From assembly GCA_037179515.1 (NCBI GenBank), contig JAXCGZ010009845.1:1-64000 (forward strand): DNA of 64,000 bases, given 5' to 3'. The notes beneath the pieces are model-generated. The model was not told the origin of the DNA and searched no databases. It saw only the letters and a program-made list of their open reading frames with translations. The stretch comes from Halocaridina rubra. Lineage: Eukaryota; Arthropoda; Malacostraca; Decapoda; Atyidae. Positions within the stretch are counted from its first letter, which is position 1. Each line of letters begins with the position of its first letter. Below, in pieces: positions 17,387-33,598 of the stretch. A program made the position numbers and the translations under genes.

Positions 17387-18466
17387 ATGAAGCCATCTCT
17401 GTCCCAAACCTCTCCCACCCATGGGTCGGGAGAAGGGGTAGTCATCAGAGGACTTAAACAGAGAATCAAGAAGTTAGAGGAAATGGTTACAAGCCTTGAT
17501 GATAAAATTCGGAATATGGATGGAGAAATGAAAGAGAATGAAACACTCAGAGAACAAATAAGATCTTTGGAGGAAGCAAATAAAGCACAAGGGCAGGAGA
17601 GAAAGGAACTAGAAAAAAGAATAAAGAAGCTGGAAGGGGAAAAGAGTCAACTAGAATCTAGAATTTCTAAACAAGAAGATAAAAACAAACAGCTAAATGA
17701 CAACCTAAAGGAATTAGATGTTAGTTCACTGCTCTCTTCTGAGAGAGACGAGATTGCTGCTTGGAATGTTCAGATTAAGGAAAACATTGAACAGTTCAAA
17801 AAAGAGTTCCAGGAGCTGAATATGGAAAATGATGCCATGAAAACGTCCTTTGCTGATGCACTAAAGGGGAATGTGGCAGTAAAAGAGGCTGTAAAGGTGG
17901 TGGCACTGGAAAACATACAAACAGTTGACTATAAAGAGACAGTAATCGAAAAAATGAAAGACGTTGTGATGGAAAGGGCAAACCCACTCATCAGACAGGC
18001 ACTTGATAAGGAGAAGACAGTGGTAATCTCAGGCATAAGTGAATCCCAGGAGCCAACATGGCAGGGGAGACTTGAAGAAAATAAAGCTAACGTTGTAGAC
18101 CTGATAAGAAAGCTTGGAGTAGTATGTGGTCCTGAGGATATTGTAAACATACACCAACTAGGTAAATATTCGAGGGAAGGAAAGCCGAGACCAACAAAAG
18201 TAACCTTTGAGAGAGGGGAGACATGTAGGGAAATATTGTTGAGAAAAAAAAGTCTAAAAGACCTTCAAGAATGCAAAGAAGTGTTCATTAGACGATACAG
18301 AACACAGGAAGAGATGGGAAAGATCAAAAACTTGTTGCAAGAGGCAAGAAGGTTAAATGATGAAAGAAATGAAGAAGAGAAGAAAAATTTTCATTACAGA
18401 ATACTTCCAGACAAAGGGGAGATAAAGAAGATAATGACAGAAGATCAGGGGATGGGGCCTCATTAA
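17387..18466 (+). CDS. CR1-like ORF1, coiled-coil RNA-binding protein
   Basis: 359 codons from the first ATG inside the element (17387) to TAA at 18464-18466. The frame stays open upstream into array sequence, but that part lies outside the element. Residues about 20-115 form a strong Lys/Glu-rich coiled coil, expected to trimerise. Residues about 205-300 contain KTVVISGISES and a following alpha/beta pattern like the RRM of L1-type ORF1 proteins, then a basic C-terminal region. Known homologues coat element RNA and act as chaperones in the ribonucleoprotein. Its last 90 nt overlap the ORF2 frame and include the candidate slippery heptamer at 18385. Confidence 0.8.
   Translation: MKPSLSQTSPTHGSGEGVVIRGLKQRIKKLEEMVTSLDDKIRNMDGEMKENETLREQIRSLEEANKAQGQERKELEKRIKKLEGEKSQLESRISKQEDKNKQLNDNLKELDVSSLLSSERDEIAAWNVQIKENIEQFKKEFQELNMENDAMKTSFADALKGNVAVKEAVKVVALENIQTVDYKETVIEKMKDVVMERANPLIRQALDKEKTVVISGISESQEPTWQGRLEENKANVVDLIRKLGVVCGPEDIVNIHQLGKYSREGKPRPTKVTFERGETCREILLRKKSLKDLQECKEVFIRRYRTQEEMGKIKNLLQEARRLNDERNEEEKKNFHYRILPDKGEIKKIMTEDQGMGPH
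18385..18391 (+). promoter_or_regulatory. Candidate -1 frameshift heptamer (A AAT TTT)
   Basis: In the ORF1 frame the codons read AAA AAT TTT CAT, giving the X XXY YYZ form A AAU UUU in the correct phase. A -1 slip leads directly into the ORF2 frame, which is open from 18373. The same site in the same phase occurs in the second copy at 28752-28758. No stimulatory structure has been folded. Confidence 0.5.
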
Positions 18467-18468
18467 GA

Positions 18469-21291
18469 TTGTTATACACAAATGCTGATGGATTAGCTGG
18501 TAAGGCAGTAGAATTAAAAGATAGGATTCACAACAGTAAGGCAGATATAGTAGCAATTACAGAGACTAAGTTGAGTGAGGACATAAACAGTGTCACAGTT
18601 TTTCCTAAGGGCTTCAGAATACTAAGGGTCGAAAGATCTGAGAGGACTGGTGGAGGGATAGCACTGCTCATAAGTGAGAGGATTCAAGTTGAAGAAATAA
18701 ACTTGGCTATAGAAAGTGAGTTCAGGGAATTTCTTGTTGCTCGCATAAATACTGGGTCAGAGAGCATTATAATAACTGTTGTATACAACCCACCAAGGAA
18801 CCAAAATAGGCTTGAAATTTATGAGGAAAGTCATATAGGTACGATTGAAGTCATAAACTCAGTTGTTAACATGGCGCGGGAGAAAAAATGTAGGATTTTG
18901 ATTATGGGAGACTTTAATCATAAAGAGATAGATTGGATAAATCTTGACCCACACAGTGGTGAGGACTCATTTGGGGCAAGATTCCTAGATTGCGTACAAG
19001 GGAATTTCCTACACCAACATGTAATGGAACCAACAAGAGCCAGGGGTGGGGATGAGCCATCACTACTTGATCTGGTGTTCACAGATAATGGGTTGGATAT
19101 TGAAAATATTGAGTATGAACCACCAATTGGAAAGAGTGACCACTGTGTGTTGTTGATGGAGTATATCATTGAAGACATTCTTCCTGAGAGTAGAGGCACT
19201 GAGGACATGAGGAGGAAGTATCCGAAAGGAGATTACATCAAAATGAATGAGCTTTTTGCAGTTATTGACTGGAGAACCTTATTTTACAACAAATCTGTAC
19301 AAGAAATGTATGACATCTTTTGTGAGAAATATGGGAAGATAGTAGATTGCTGCATACCTGTCACCAAAGTAGGTGTAATTCATGCCAGAGAGAAATGGTT
19401 CGATAATGGGTGTAAAAGAGCTAAGGAGTGGAGAGACAAATGCTGGAAAAGGTATAGGAGGAGAAAAAACATAAATGCCTGGCAAACCTACAAAAGAGCA
19501 AGAAATGACTACCTAAGTAAAAGGAGAGAGGCAGAGAGAGATTATGAGAGGGACATCACCAGGAAGGCTAAAGAAAATCCCAAGCTTTTCCACAGCTTTA
19601 TCAGAGGAAAACTGAAGGTAAAAGAACAGGTTTTAAGGCTAAAGAGAGCGGATGGAAGCATCACTGAGACGGACGAAGAGATCTGCAAAGAATTGAACAA
19701 GGAGTTTCAGTCAGTATTTACAGTAGAAAATACCCCACCCCCTCAGATTGCAGTGATAGAAGCTCAAGGGCCGGTACTAGAGAACATCAACCTTACAGCC
19801 ACAGAGGTATGCAAAGCGCTGATGGATTTAGATGTTCATAAAGCTACAGGTCCTGATGACATATCCCCTCATGTGCTTAAAAAATGCGCAAACACAATAT
19901 CAGTGGCACTAAGTATCATATTTAAGGAGTCACTGGAGTCGGGGGAGATTCCAAGATGCTGGAAACAAGCAAATGTGATACCTATCTTCAAAAAGGGAAG
20001 GAGGGATACGGCTCTGAACTATAGACCAGTTTCCTTGACCAGCATAGTTTGCAAACTTATGGAGAAACTACTAAGGAAACATATCTCTCTTCACTTGGAA
20101 TCCTTCAACTTTTTGTCAGTGAGGCAACATGGCTTCAGAGAGGGAAGATCAACAGTAACAAACTTATTAGAATTTTATGATGAGGTAAGCCAAATCTTAC
20201 AGGAAAGAGAGGGCTGGGCAGATTGCATATTCCTAGACTTCCAGAAAGCGTTTGACACTGTTCCACATGGGAGACTTATTAGGAAGCTGCAATCAATGGC
20301 TAGAATAGGTGGAAATGTCTTGGAATGGATAAAAACTTACTTAGAAGGAAGGGAACAGAGGGTTAGAGTAAGACACTCAGTGTCTGAATGGAGAAGAGTT
20401 AGTAGTGGAGTTCCACAGGGTTCAGTTTTAGGGCCACTTTTGTTCCTTGTATATGTAAATGACCTACCAGAGTCTGTAAATTCATTCATGAATATGTTTG
20501 CAGATGATGCAAAGATTGTGAAGAAAGTAAAAAACGAGAACAATGGTAGAGAACTTCAGGAGGATCTAAATAATCTGCATGAGTGGTCAGAAAAGTGGCT
20601 AATGAAATTCAATACCTCAAAATGTAAGGTAATGAGAATGGGTACAAGTGCAAGAAGGCCCAAGCTTGACTACTCGGTGGCTGGAGTACAACTTCAAGAG
20701 ACAGAAAATGAGAGAGATCTAGGAGTAAACATACTGGCAGATTTGTCTCCAGAAATACATATAAATGGCGTAGTAAGGGCAGCATATGCATTCTTATCAA
20801 ACGTAAGGGTAGCCTTCAGGCACATGGACAAGGAAATGTTCAGAAATATTTATGTAACCTATGTGAGGCCAAAACTCGAATATGCAGCCCCCTTTTGGAA
20901 TCCGCACTTGAAAAAGCACATAGCTAAGCTTGAAAAAGTTCAAAGACATGCCACGAAACTGGTGCCAGAAATACGCAATCTCGGTTATGATGAGAGGCTG
21001 AGGGAATTAGACTTGCCATCACTCGAAGCTAGAAGAGTAAGGGGGGATATGGTGACAGTCTTTAAATTCCTTCATGGTTATGATAGAGTGGATAGGGATC
21101 GACTTTTCGATATGGCTGGCTCTAGAACTAGAGGTCATAGTTTGAAGCTTCGGAAGAAAACTTGTTTGCAGGATGTAAGGAAATACTTTTTCAGTGTAAG
21201 AGTAGTTGATAATTGGAATTCGCTAAGCGAGGAGGTAATTAATGCTATCTCAATCCATAGTTTTAAGGACAGGTATGATAAGTATCACTAA
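18469..21291 (+). CDS. CR1-like ORF2, APE endonuclease and reverse transcriptase
   Basis: 940 codons from the TTG after the ORF1 stop. The frame is open from 18373 but contains no ATG before the endonuclease domain, so a -1 frameshift or non-AUG reinitiation is needed. The endonuclease spans residues 1 to about 230, with GDFN at 147-150 and SDH at 223-225. RT follows: motif A FLDFQKAFD with Asp590, motif B GVPQGS at 647, motif C FADD at 677-680. A C-terminal region typical of CR1/L2 enzymes ends the protein. It nicks target DNA and primes cDNA from it. All catalytic residues are present and there are no internal stops. Compared with the second copy there are only about eleven amino-acid differences. 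Confidence 0.9.
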   Translation: MLYTNADGLAGKAVELKDRIHNSKADIVAITETKLSEDINSVTVFPKGFRILRVERSERTGGGIALLISERIQVEEINLAIESEFREFLVARINTGSESIIITVVYNPPRNQNRLEIYEESHIGTIEVINSVVNMAREKKCRILIMGDFNHKEIDWINLDPHSGEDSFGARFLDCVQGNFLHQHVMEPTRARGGDEPSLLDLVFTDNGLDIENIEYEPPIGKSDHCVLLMEYIIEDILPESRGTEDMRRKYPKGDYIKMNELFAVIDWRTLFYNKSVQEMYDIFCEKYGKIVDCCIPVTKVGVIHAREKWFDNGCKRAKEWRDKCWKRYRRRKNINAWQTYKRARNDYLSKRREAERDYERDITRKAKENPKLFHSFIRGKLKVKEQVLRLKRADGSITETDEEICKELNKEFQSVFTVENTPPPQIAVIEAQGPVLENINLTATEVCKALMDLDVHKATGPDDISPHVLKKCANTISVALSIIFKESLESGEIPRCWKQANVIPIFKKGRRDTALNYRPVSLTSIVCKLMEKLLRKHISLHLESFNFLSVRQHGFREGRSTVTNLLEFYDEVSQILQEREGWADCIFLDFQKAFDTVPHGRLIRKLQSMARIGGNVLEWIKTYLEGREQRVRVRHSVSEWRRVSSGVPQGSVLGPLLFLVYVNDLPESVNSFMNMFADDAKIVKKVKNENNGRELQEDLNNLHEWSEKWLMKFNTSKCKVMRMGTSARRPKLDYSVAGVQLQETENERDLGVNILADLSPEIHINGVVRAAYAFLSNVRVAFRHMDKEMFRNIYVTYVRPKLEYAAPFWNPHLKKHIAKLEKVQRHATKLVPEIRNLGYDERLRELDLPSLEARRVRGDMVTVFKFLHGYDRVDRDRLFDMAGSRTRGHSLKLRKKTCLQDVRKYFFSVRVVDNWNSLSEEVINAISIHSFKDRYDKYH

Positions 21292-21316
21292 GTCTAAAAA
21301 TGGAACCGATCAGGAG

Positions 21317-21349
21317 ACGGGAAGATACGAGCTTTGGGCTCTTTCCCGT
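21317..21349 (+). other. 3' UTR hairpin of the CR1-like element
   Basis: ACGGGAA pairs with TTCCCGT, and an inner GAGC/GCTC stem sits in its loop. The hairpin lies about 25 bp after the ORF2 stop. It is followed by two AATTAGGTAATC repeats (21356-21379). The arrangement resembles the 3' recognition structure and short tail repeats of CR1/L2 elements. Confidence 0.65.
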
Positions 21350-21379
21350 AAACACAATTAGGTAATCAATTAGGTAATC

Positions 21380-21825
21380 ACACACACACACACATGTATA
21401 TACATTTTTTTTTTAAACCTAGTTTGTTTATATTTTGATAGCATTTGCCGTTGGATGTGTAACGCTGGTTTGAGTACGTGCCGTGGTATGATCGGGCCTT
21501 CCCAAAGTTTGTATGCCTAGGTGAGTGTCTAGGGTTGTAAGAGCCATCACTCCAGGAGAAGTCTCTTGTGCGTGGACGGCGATAAGAGAGGTTTGTATTG
21601 TGTCTCTTTCTGTAGTCTCGCGTATAGGGGATTGTTTCATTAGCTCTTTGCTGTTTAATTTGGTATGACTGTAGTTTGGGATATTTTGTAGAATACCCAG
21701 GTTGTGTCCATTGTTTGCCCCCACGAAATGGCTGGACACTTGTGCCTGTAGGCCATTGATTCAGTTTGTAAGGCAGATATTCAAATCCTTTCAAATATGT
21801 ATGTATGTATGGACATCAGATGGTG
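21380..21825 (+). repeat. Array unit 6, right part
   Basis: Resumes directly in (CA)n (21380-21394), then the normal tail, with the variant GTGCGTGGAC. Confidence 0.9.
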
Positions 21826-28444
<6,619 letters not shown>

Positions 28445-28445
28445 A

Positions 28446-28833
28446 AAATAAAGCTAACGTTGTAGACCTGATAAGAAAGCTTGGAGTAGTATGTGGTCCT
28501 GAGGATATTGTAAACATATACCAACTAGGTAAATATTCGAGGGAAGGAAAGCCGAGACCAACAAAAGTAATCTTTGAGAGAGGGGAGACATGTAGGGAAA
28601 TATTGTTGAGAAAAAAAAGTCTAAAAGACCTTCAAGAATGCAAAGAAGTGTTCATTAGACGATACAGAACACAGGAAGAGATGGGAAAGATCAAAAACTT
28701 GTTGCAAGAGGCAAGAAGGTTAAATGATGAAAGAAATGAAGAAGAGAAGAAAAATTTTCGTTACAGAATACTTCCAGACAAAGGGGAGATAAAGAAGATA
28801 ATGACAGAAGATCAGGGGATGGGGCCTCATTAA
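28446..28833 (+). pseudogene. CR1-like ORF1, C-terminal fragment
   Basis: About 129 codons of ORF1, covering the second half of the RRM-like domain and the basic C-terminus. The coiled coil is absent. Three amino-acid differences from the longer copy were seen. The A AAT TTT heptamer is kept at 28752-28758. Confidence 0.85.
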
Positions 28834-28835
28834 GA

Positions 28836-31658
28836 TTGCTATACACAAATGCTGATGGATTAGCTGGTAAGGCAGTAGAATTAAAAGATAGGATTCACAA
28901 CAGTAAGGCAGATATAGTAGCAATTACAGAGACTAAGTTGAGTGAGGACATAAACAGTGTCACAGTTTTTCCTAAGGGCTTCAGAATACTAAGGGTCGAA
29001 AGATCTGAGAGGACTGGTGGAGGGATAGCACTGCTCATAAGTGAGAGGATTCAAGTTGAAGAAATAAACTTGGCTATAGAAAGTGAGTTCAGGGAATTTC
29101 TTGTTGCTCGCATAAATACTGGGTCAGAGAGCTTTATAATAACTGTTGTATACAACCCACCAAGGAACCAAAATAGGCTTGAAATTTATGAGGAAAGTCA
29201 TATAGGTACGATTGAAGTCATAAACTCAGTTGTTAACATGGCGCGGGAGAAAAAATGTAGGATTTTGATTATGGGAGACTTTAATCATAAAGAGATAGAT
29301 TGGATAAATCTTGACCCACACAGTGGTGAGGACTCATTTGGGGCAAGATTCCTAGATTGCGTACAAGGGAATTTCCTACACCAACATGTAATGGAACCAA
29401 CAAGAGCCAGGGGTGGGGATGAGCCATCACTACTTGATCTAGTGTTCACAGATAATGTGTTGGATATTGAAAATATTGAGTATGAACCACCAATTGGAAA
29501 GAGTGACCACTGTGTGTTGTTGATGGAGTATATCATTGAAGACATTCTTCCTGAGAGTAGAGGCACTGAGGACATGAGGAGGAACTATCGGAAAGGAGAT
29601 TACATCAAAATGAATGAGCTTTTTGCAGTTATTGACTGGAGAACCTTATTTTACAACAAATCTGTACAAGAAATGTATGACATCTTTTGTGAGAAATATG
29701 GGAAGATAGTAGATTGCTGCATACCTGTCACCAAAGTAGGTGTAATTCATGCCAGAGAGAAATGGTTCGATAATGGGTGTAAAAGAGCTAAGGAGTGGAG
29801 AGACAAATGCTGGAAAAGGTATAGGAGGAGAAAAAACATAAATGCCTGGCAAACCTACAAAAGAGCAAGAAATGACTACCTAAGTAAAAGGAGAGAGGCA
29901 GAGAGAGATTATGAGAGGGACATCACCAGGAAGGCTAAAGAAAATCCCAAGCTTTTCCACAGCTTTATCAGAGGAAAACTGAAGGTAAAAGAACAGGTTT
30001 TAAGGCTAAAGAGAGCGGATGGAAGCATCACTGAGACGGACGAAGAGATCTGCAAAGAATTGAACAAGGAGTTTCAGTCAGTATTTACAGTAGAAAATAC
30101 CCCACCCCCTCAGATTGCAGTGATAGAAGCTCAAGGGCCGGTATTAGAGAACATCAACCTTACAGCCACAAAGGTATGCAAAGCGCTGATGGATTTAGAT
30201 GTTCATAAAGCTACAGGTCCTGATGACATATCCCCTCATGTGCTTAAAAAATGCGCAAACACAATATCAGTGGCACTAAGTATCATATTCAAGGAGTCAC
30301 TGGAGTCGGGGGAGATTCCAAGATGCTGGAAACAAGCAAATGTGATACCTATCTTCAAAAAGGGAAGGAGGGATACGGCTCTGAACTATAGACCAGTTTC
30401 CTTGACCAGCATAGTTTGCAAACTTATGGAGAAACTACTAAGGAAACATATCTCTCTTCACTTGGAATCCTTCAACTTTTTGTCAGTGAGGCAACATGGC
30501 TTCAGAGAAGGAAGATCAACAGTAACAAACTTATTAGAATTTTATGATGAGGTAAGCCAAATCTTACAGGAAAAAGAGGGCTGGGCAGATTGCATATTCC
30601 TAGACTTCCAGAAAGCGTTTGACACTGTTCCACATGGGAGACTTATTAGGAAGCTGCAATCAATGGCTAGAATAGGTGGAAATGTCTTGGAATGGATAAA
30701 AACTTACTTAGAAGGAAGGGAACAGAAGGTTAGAGTAAGACACTCAGTGTCTGAATGGAGAAGAGTTAGTAGTGGAGTTCCACAGGGTTCAGTTTTAGGG
30801 CCACTTTTGTTCCTTGTATATGTAAATGACCTACCAGAGTCTGTAAATTCATTCATGAATATGTTTGCAGATGATGCAAAGATTGTGAAGAAAGTAAAAA
30901 ACGAGAACAATGGTAGAGAACTTCAGGAGGATCTAAATAATCTGCATGAGTGGTCAGAAAAGTGGCTAATGAAATTCAATACCTCAAAATGTAAGGTAAT
31001 GAGAATGGGTACAAGTGCAAGAAGGCCCAAGCTTGACTACTCGGTGGCTGGAGTACAACTTCAAGAGACAGAAAATGAGAGAGATCTAGGAGTAAACATA
31101 CTGGCAGATTTGTCTCCAGAAATACATATAAATGGCGTAGTAAGGGCAGCATATGCATTCTTATCAAATGTAAGGGTAGCCTTCAGGCACATGGACAAGG
31201 AAATGTTCAGAAATATTTATGTAACCTATGTGAGGCCAAAACTCGAATATGCAGCCCCCTTTTGGAATCCGCACTTGAAAAAGCACATAGCTAAGCTTGA
31301 AAAAGTTCAAAGACATGCCACGAAACTGATGCCAGAAATACGCAATCTCGGTTATGATGAGAGGCTGAGGGAATTAGACTTGCCATCACTCGAAGCTAGA
31401 AGAGTAAGGGGGGATATGGTGACAGTCTTTAAATTCCTTCATGGTTATGATAGAGTGGATAGGGATCGATATTTCGATATGGCTGGCTCTAGAACTAGAG
31501 GTCATAGTTTGAAGCTTCGTAAGAAAACTTGTTTGCAGGATGTAAGGAAATACTTTTTCAGTGTAAGAGTAGTTGATAATTGGAATTCGCTAAGCGAGGA
31601 GGTAGTTAATGCTATCTCAATCCATAGTTTTAAGGACAGGTATGGTAAGTATCACTAA
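28836..31658 (+). CDS. CR1-like ORF2, second copy
   Basis: 940 codons, starting at TTG two bases after the ORF1 stop as in the first copy. GDFN, SDH, the motif A Asp, GVPQGS and FADD are all intact. The differences are mostly conservative, for example Arg-to-Lys changes beside the RT motifs and Leu-to-Tyr near the C-terminus. As the element is 5'-truncated it lacks its own promoter and most of ORF1. The frame could still encode an enzyme if transcribed from flanking DNA. Confidence 0.88.
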   Translation: MLYTNADGLAGKAVELKDRIHNSKADIVAITETKLSEDINSVTVFPKGFRILRVERSERTGGGIALLISERIQVEEINLAIESEFREFLVARINTGSESFIITVVYNPPRNQNRLEIYEESHIGTIEVINSVVNMAREKKCRILIMGDFNHKEIDWINLDPHSGEDSFGARFLDCVQGNFLHQHVMEPTRARGGDEPSLLDLVFTDNVLDIENIEYEPPIGKSDHCVLLMEYIIEDILPESRGTEDMRRNYRKGDYIKMNELFAVIDWRTLFYNKSVQEMYDIFCEKYGKIVDCCIPVTKVGVIHAREKWFDNGCKRAKEWRDKCWKRYRRRKNINAWQTYKRARNDYLSKRREAERDYERDITRKAKENPKLFHSFIRGKLKVKEQVLRLKRADGSITETDEEICKELNKEFQSVFTVENTPPPQIAVIEAQGPVLENINLTATKVCKALMDLDVHKATGPDDISPHVLKKCANTISVALSIIFKESLESGEIPRCWKQANVIPIFKKGRRDTALNYRPVSLTSIVCKLMEKLLRKHISLHLESFNFLSVRQHGFREGRSTVTNLLEFYDEVSQILQEKEGWADCIFLDFQKAFDTVPHGRLIRKLQSMARIGGNVLEWIKTYLEGREQKVRVRHSVSEWRRVSSGVPQGSVLGPLLFLVYVNDLPESVNSFMNMFADDAKIVKKVKNENNGRELQEDLNNLHEWSEKWLMKFNTSKCKVMRMGTSARRPKLDYSVAGVQLQETENERDLGVNILADLSPEIHINGVVRAAYAFLSNVRVAFRHMDKEMFRNIYVTYVRPKLEYAAPFWNPHLKKHIAKLEKVQRHATKLMPEIRNLGYDERLRELDLPSLEARRVRGDMVTVFKFLHGYDRVDRDRYFDMAGSRTRGHSLKLRKKTCLQDVRKYFFSVRVVDNWNSLSEEVVNAISIHSFKDRYGKYH

Positions 31659-31683
31659 GTCTAAAAATGGAACCGATCAGGAG

Positions 31684-31716
31684 ACGGGAAGATACGAGCT
31701 TTGGGCTCTTTCCCGT
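31684..31716 (+). other. 3' UTR hairpin of the second CR1-like copy
   Basis: Identical to 21317-21349, with the same two-step stem and followed by the same 12-bp tail repeat at 31723-31746. Confidence 0.65.
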
Positions 31717-31810
31717 AAACACAATTAGGTAATCAATTAGGTAATCACACACACATATGTATATACATTTTTTTTTTAAACCTAGTTTGTTTATATTTTG
31801 ATAGCATTTG

Positions 31811-32198
31811 TTAAGAGAAGTTTAGTGGGAGAGATAGATCAGAATGGATTATTATTTACAGATTATTTACATGATTTTTATACACTATTTACATATTATT
31901 ATTTTTATATTTTTAAATTGTTTTGCCCGTGTACATTCACATATGCATATGCATATCCAAATGTACACGTGCAATATTTAGGAATTTATAGGAAGTTCTA
32001 GAGTTTTGCTTTATCTAGTATATACAGGTTCTGGTGGATTTCCTGATAATATTGGGGAAATTCTTTTCCACCAGGAATGGTCTCAGTTTCTTTCGTTATT
32101 TAAAATGTTTGTTTCTTGGAGTAATTCTTGAAAGTCGATTTCCATTTTTCCCCAGGTTTTAGATGTCAATTTAAATAAATACTTATTTAATGCCCCGA
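31811..32198. other. No feature recognised
   Basis: AT-rich sequence between the array end and the small duplicated block at 32199. A short minus-strand frame (32283-32083) overlaps the inserted fragment and has no recognisable motif. Confidence 0.5.
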
Positions 32199-32420
32199 CT
32201 TTAAGGCTCTTGTGAATCTCTTCCATTCTCTCTAGCTGGCTATTTGATTTAAAAACAGTCAGGGATATAAGGGGAACCAACACAAGACAGAGCAGTGAGC
32301 TCTTTATTCACAGAACAAACACAGAAGCAGGTTCAAAGATGATCACTATTAAAGGGCCAACACTCTGGAATAATATTCCAGAGCATCTTAAAAATGCATC
32401 TTTAAGGCTCTTGTGAATCT
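32199..32420 (+). mobile_element. Internal fragment of an L2-like RT flanked by a 21-bp duplication
   Basis: The stretch 32234-32399 matches the C-terminal coding part of the element at about 56469-56634 with few differences, but stops before that element's 3' end. It is bracketed by CTTTAAGGCTCTTGTGAATCT plus its exact copy (32199-32219 and 32400-32420), which looks like a target-site duplication. The next element starts immediately after. Confidence 0.75.
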
Positions 32421-32429
32421 TTTATATAT

Positions 32430-33597
32430 GGCGATTTTAATGATGATCAACTAAAAAGAGAAAATAAAATGAGTAGACTTATTAAGAATTTAAATCTAGA
32501 ACAGATTATAAATAAACCAACTAGAATCACTCCCACTTCAGTTTCCCAAATCGATCTAGTAATAACAAACTCCAAACATATGATAACTAAGTGTGACGTA
32601 ATGCCAAGCCCTATAGCAGACCACGAGGAAATTGTAACGTCCCTAAATATTCGCAAACCAAAGAGACAACCAATCTTTAAAACATTCAGATGCTTAAGAA
32701 ATTATTCACAAGAATTACTTTGTAGTTTACTTATGAATGAAGTACATAAATTAAATGAAATTCTATATACCGATAATATTAATATACAAGTAAAAGTTTT
32801 AACCAGTGTCTTATCATCATGTATAGATCGATGTGCACCACTCGTGACAAGAGAAATATTTCGTCCCCCCGCTCCTTGGATAACAGATGACATAAAAAAC
32901 ATTATGAAAGAAAGAGACAAACTACAAAATGAAGTAAAACTACAAAGAGATAATATCCCTTTAAGAGAAAAGTTTACAGAGCATAAGAAACAAGTAAAAT
33001 TATTATTAAGTAACAGTAAGAAACAGTATTACAAAAATGAATTTCAAAACGCTAAAGGCAATATCTCTGATACATGGAAAATTGCTAAAACCATGCTTTC
33101 CAATAACTGTAATAAAAGTAGTAACATATCAATTATACCCGATGAGGTAGATGTAAGTGCTAAAGCAGAAGAGTTCAATAATTTTTTTGCTGAAGTGGGG
33201 AAAAAAACCTTTGAAAAAACAAAAAAAGAAATAATAAATGAAATCAATAATAGTAATGGTGGTAATAATAATGATGATGGTAGTAGTAATAATAATAGAA
33301 ATGTTGATAATGGTGTAAATAATAATGATGGTGGTAGTAATGGTAATGATAATAGTGATGATGGTAGTAATAATAATAATAATGTTAATCTTCAAGAACA
33401 TAGTGCATTCAATAGAAGTACTGATGTCTTTAACCCTACTACAGTAGATTGTAATACAATAATCTTAGTAATAAAAAGTCTGAAAGACTCTAATGCATAT
33501 GGATCAGATGGAATTTGTTTTCGTTTTATTAGAGATTCATTATTTGTAATAGCATATTATCTGACGGTAATAATCAATACTTCCATAGTTACCAATA
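32430..33597 (+). pseudogene. B1 ORF2 part 1: endonuclease C-terminus and linker
   Basis: The frame reads GDFN at its start, then LVITN and DHEE, consistent with the last third of an APE endonuclease. A linker and the start of the RT domain (YGSDGICFRF) follow. A 50-residue Asn/Gly/Asp/Ser-rich tract (33241-33385) made of AAT/GAT/GGT/AGT triplets interrupts the linker and is absent from the related copy at 54.9 kb. The frame is lost near 33597. Confidence 0.85.
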
Positions 33598-33598
33598 T

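Larger units (their letters stand above)
17361..21379 (+). mobile_element. CR1-like non-LTR retrotransposon, near full length
   Basis: It begins with the palindrome CCCTCTGTGAGAGGG (17361-17375) and has a short leader of about 26 nt. ORF1 (coiled coil plus RRM-like domain) and ORF2 (APE endonuclease plus RT) follow, then an 88-bp 3' UTR with a hairpin and the tail (AATTAGGTAATC)2. It lies in the (CA)n tract of array unit 6. Both frames are intact. A second copy at 28445-31746 is almost identical, indicating recent activity. Clade placement (CR1 within the CR1/L2/Jockey group) rests on ORF organisation, the FADD motif and the short repeat tail, not on a tree. Confidence 0.9.
28445..31746 (+). 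mobile_element. CR1-like retrotransposon, 5'-truncated second copy
   Basis: Homology to the 17361-21379 copy starts abruptly within ORF1 (equivalent to about 18078) directly after ACACAC and ends with the same hairpin and (AATTAGGTAATC)2 tail, followed again by CACACA. The 5' truncation is typical of target-primed reverse transcription. ORF2 is intact. Confidence 0.92.

Noticed and set aside
32083..32283. 66-codon minus-strand frame
   Set aside because: It crosses the boundary of an inserted retroelement fragment, so it cannot be an original gene.
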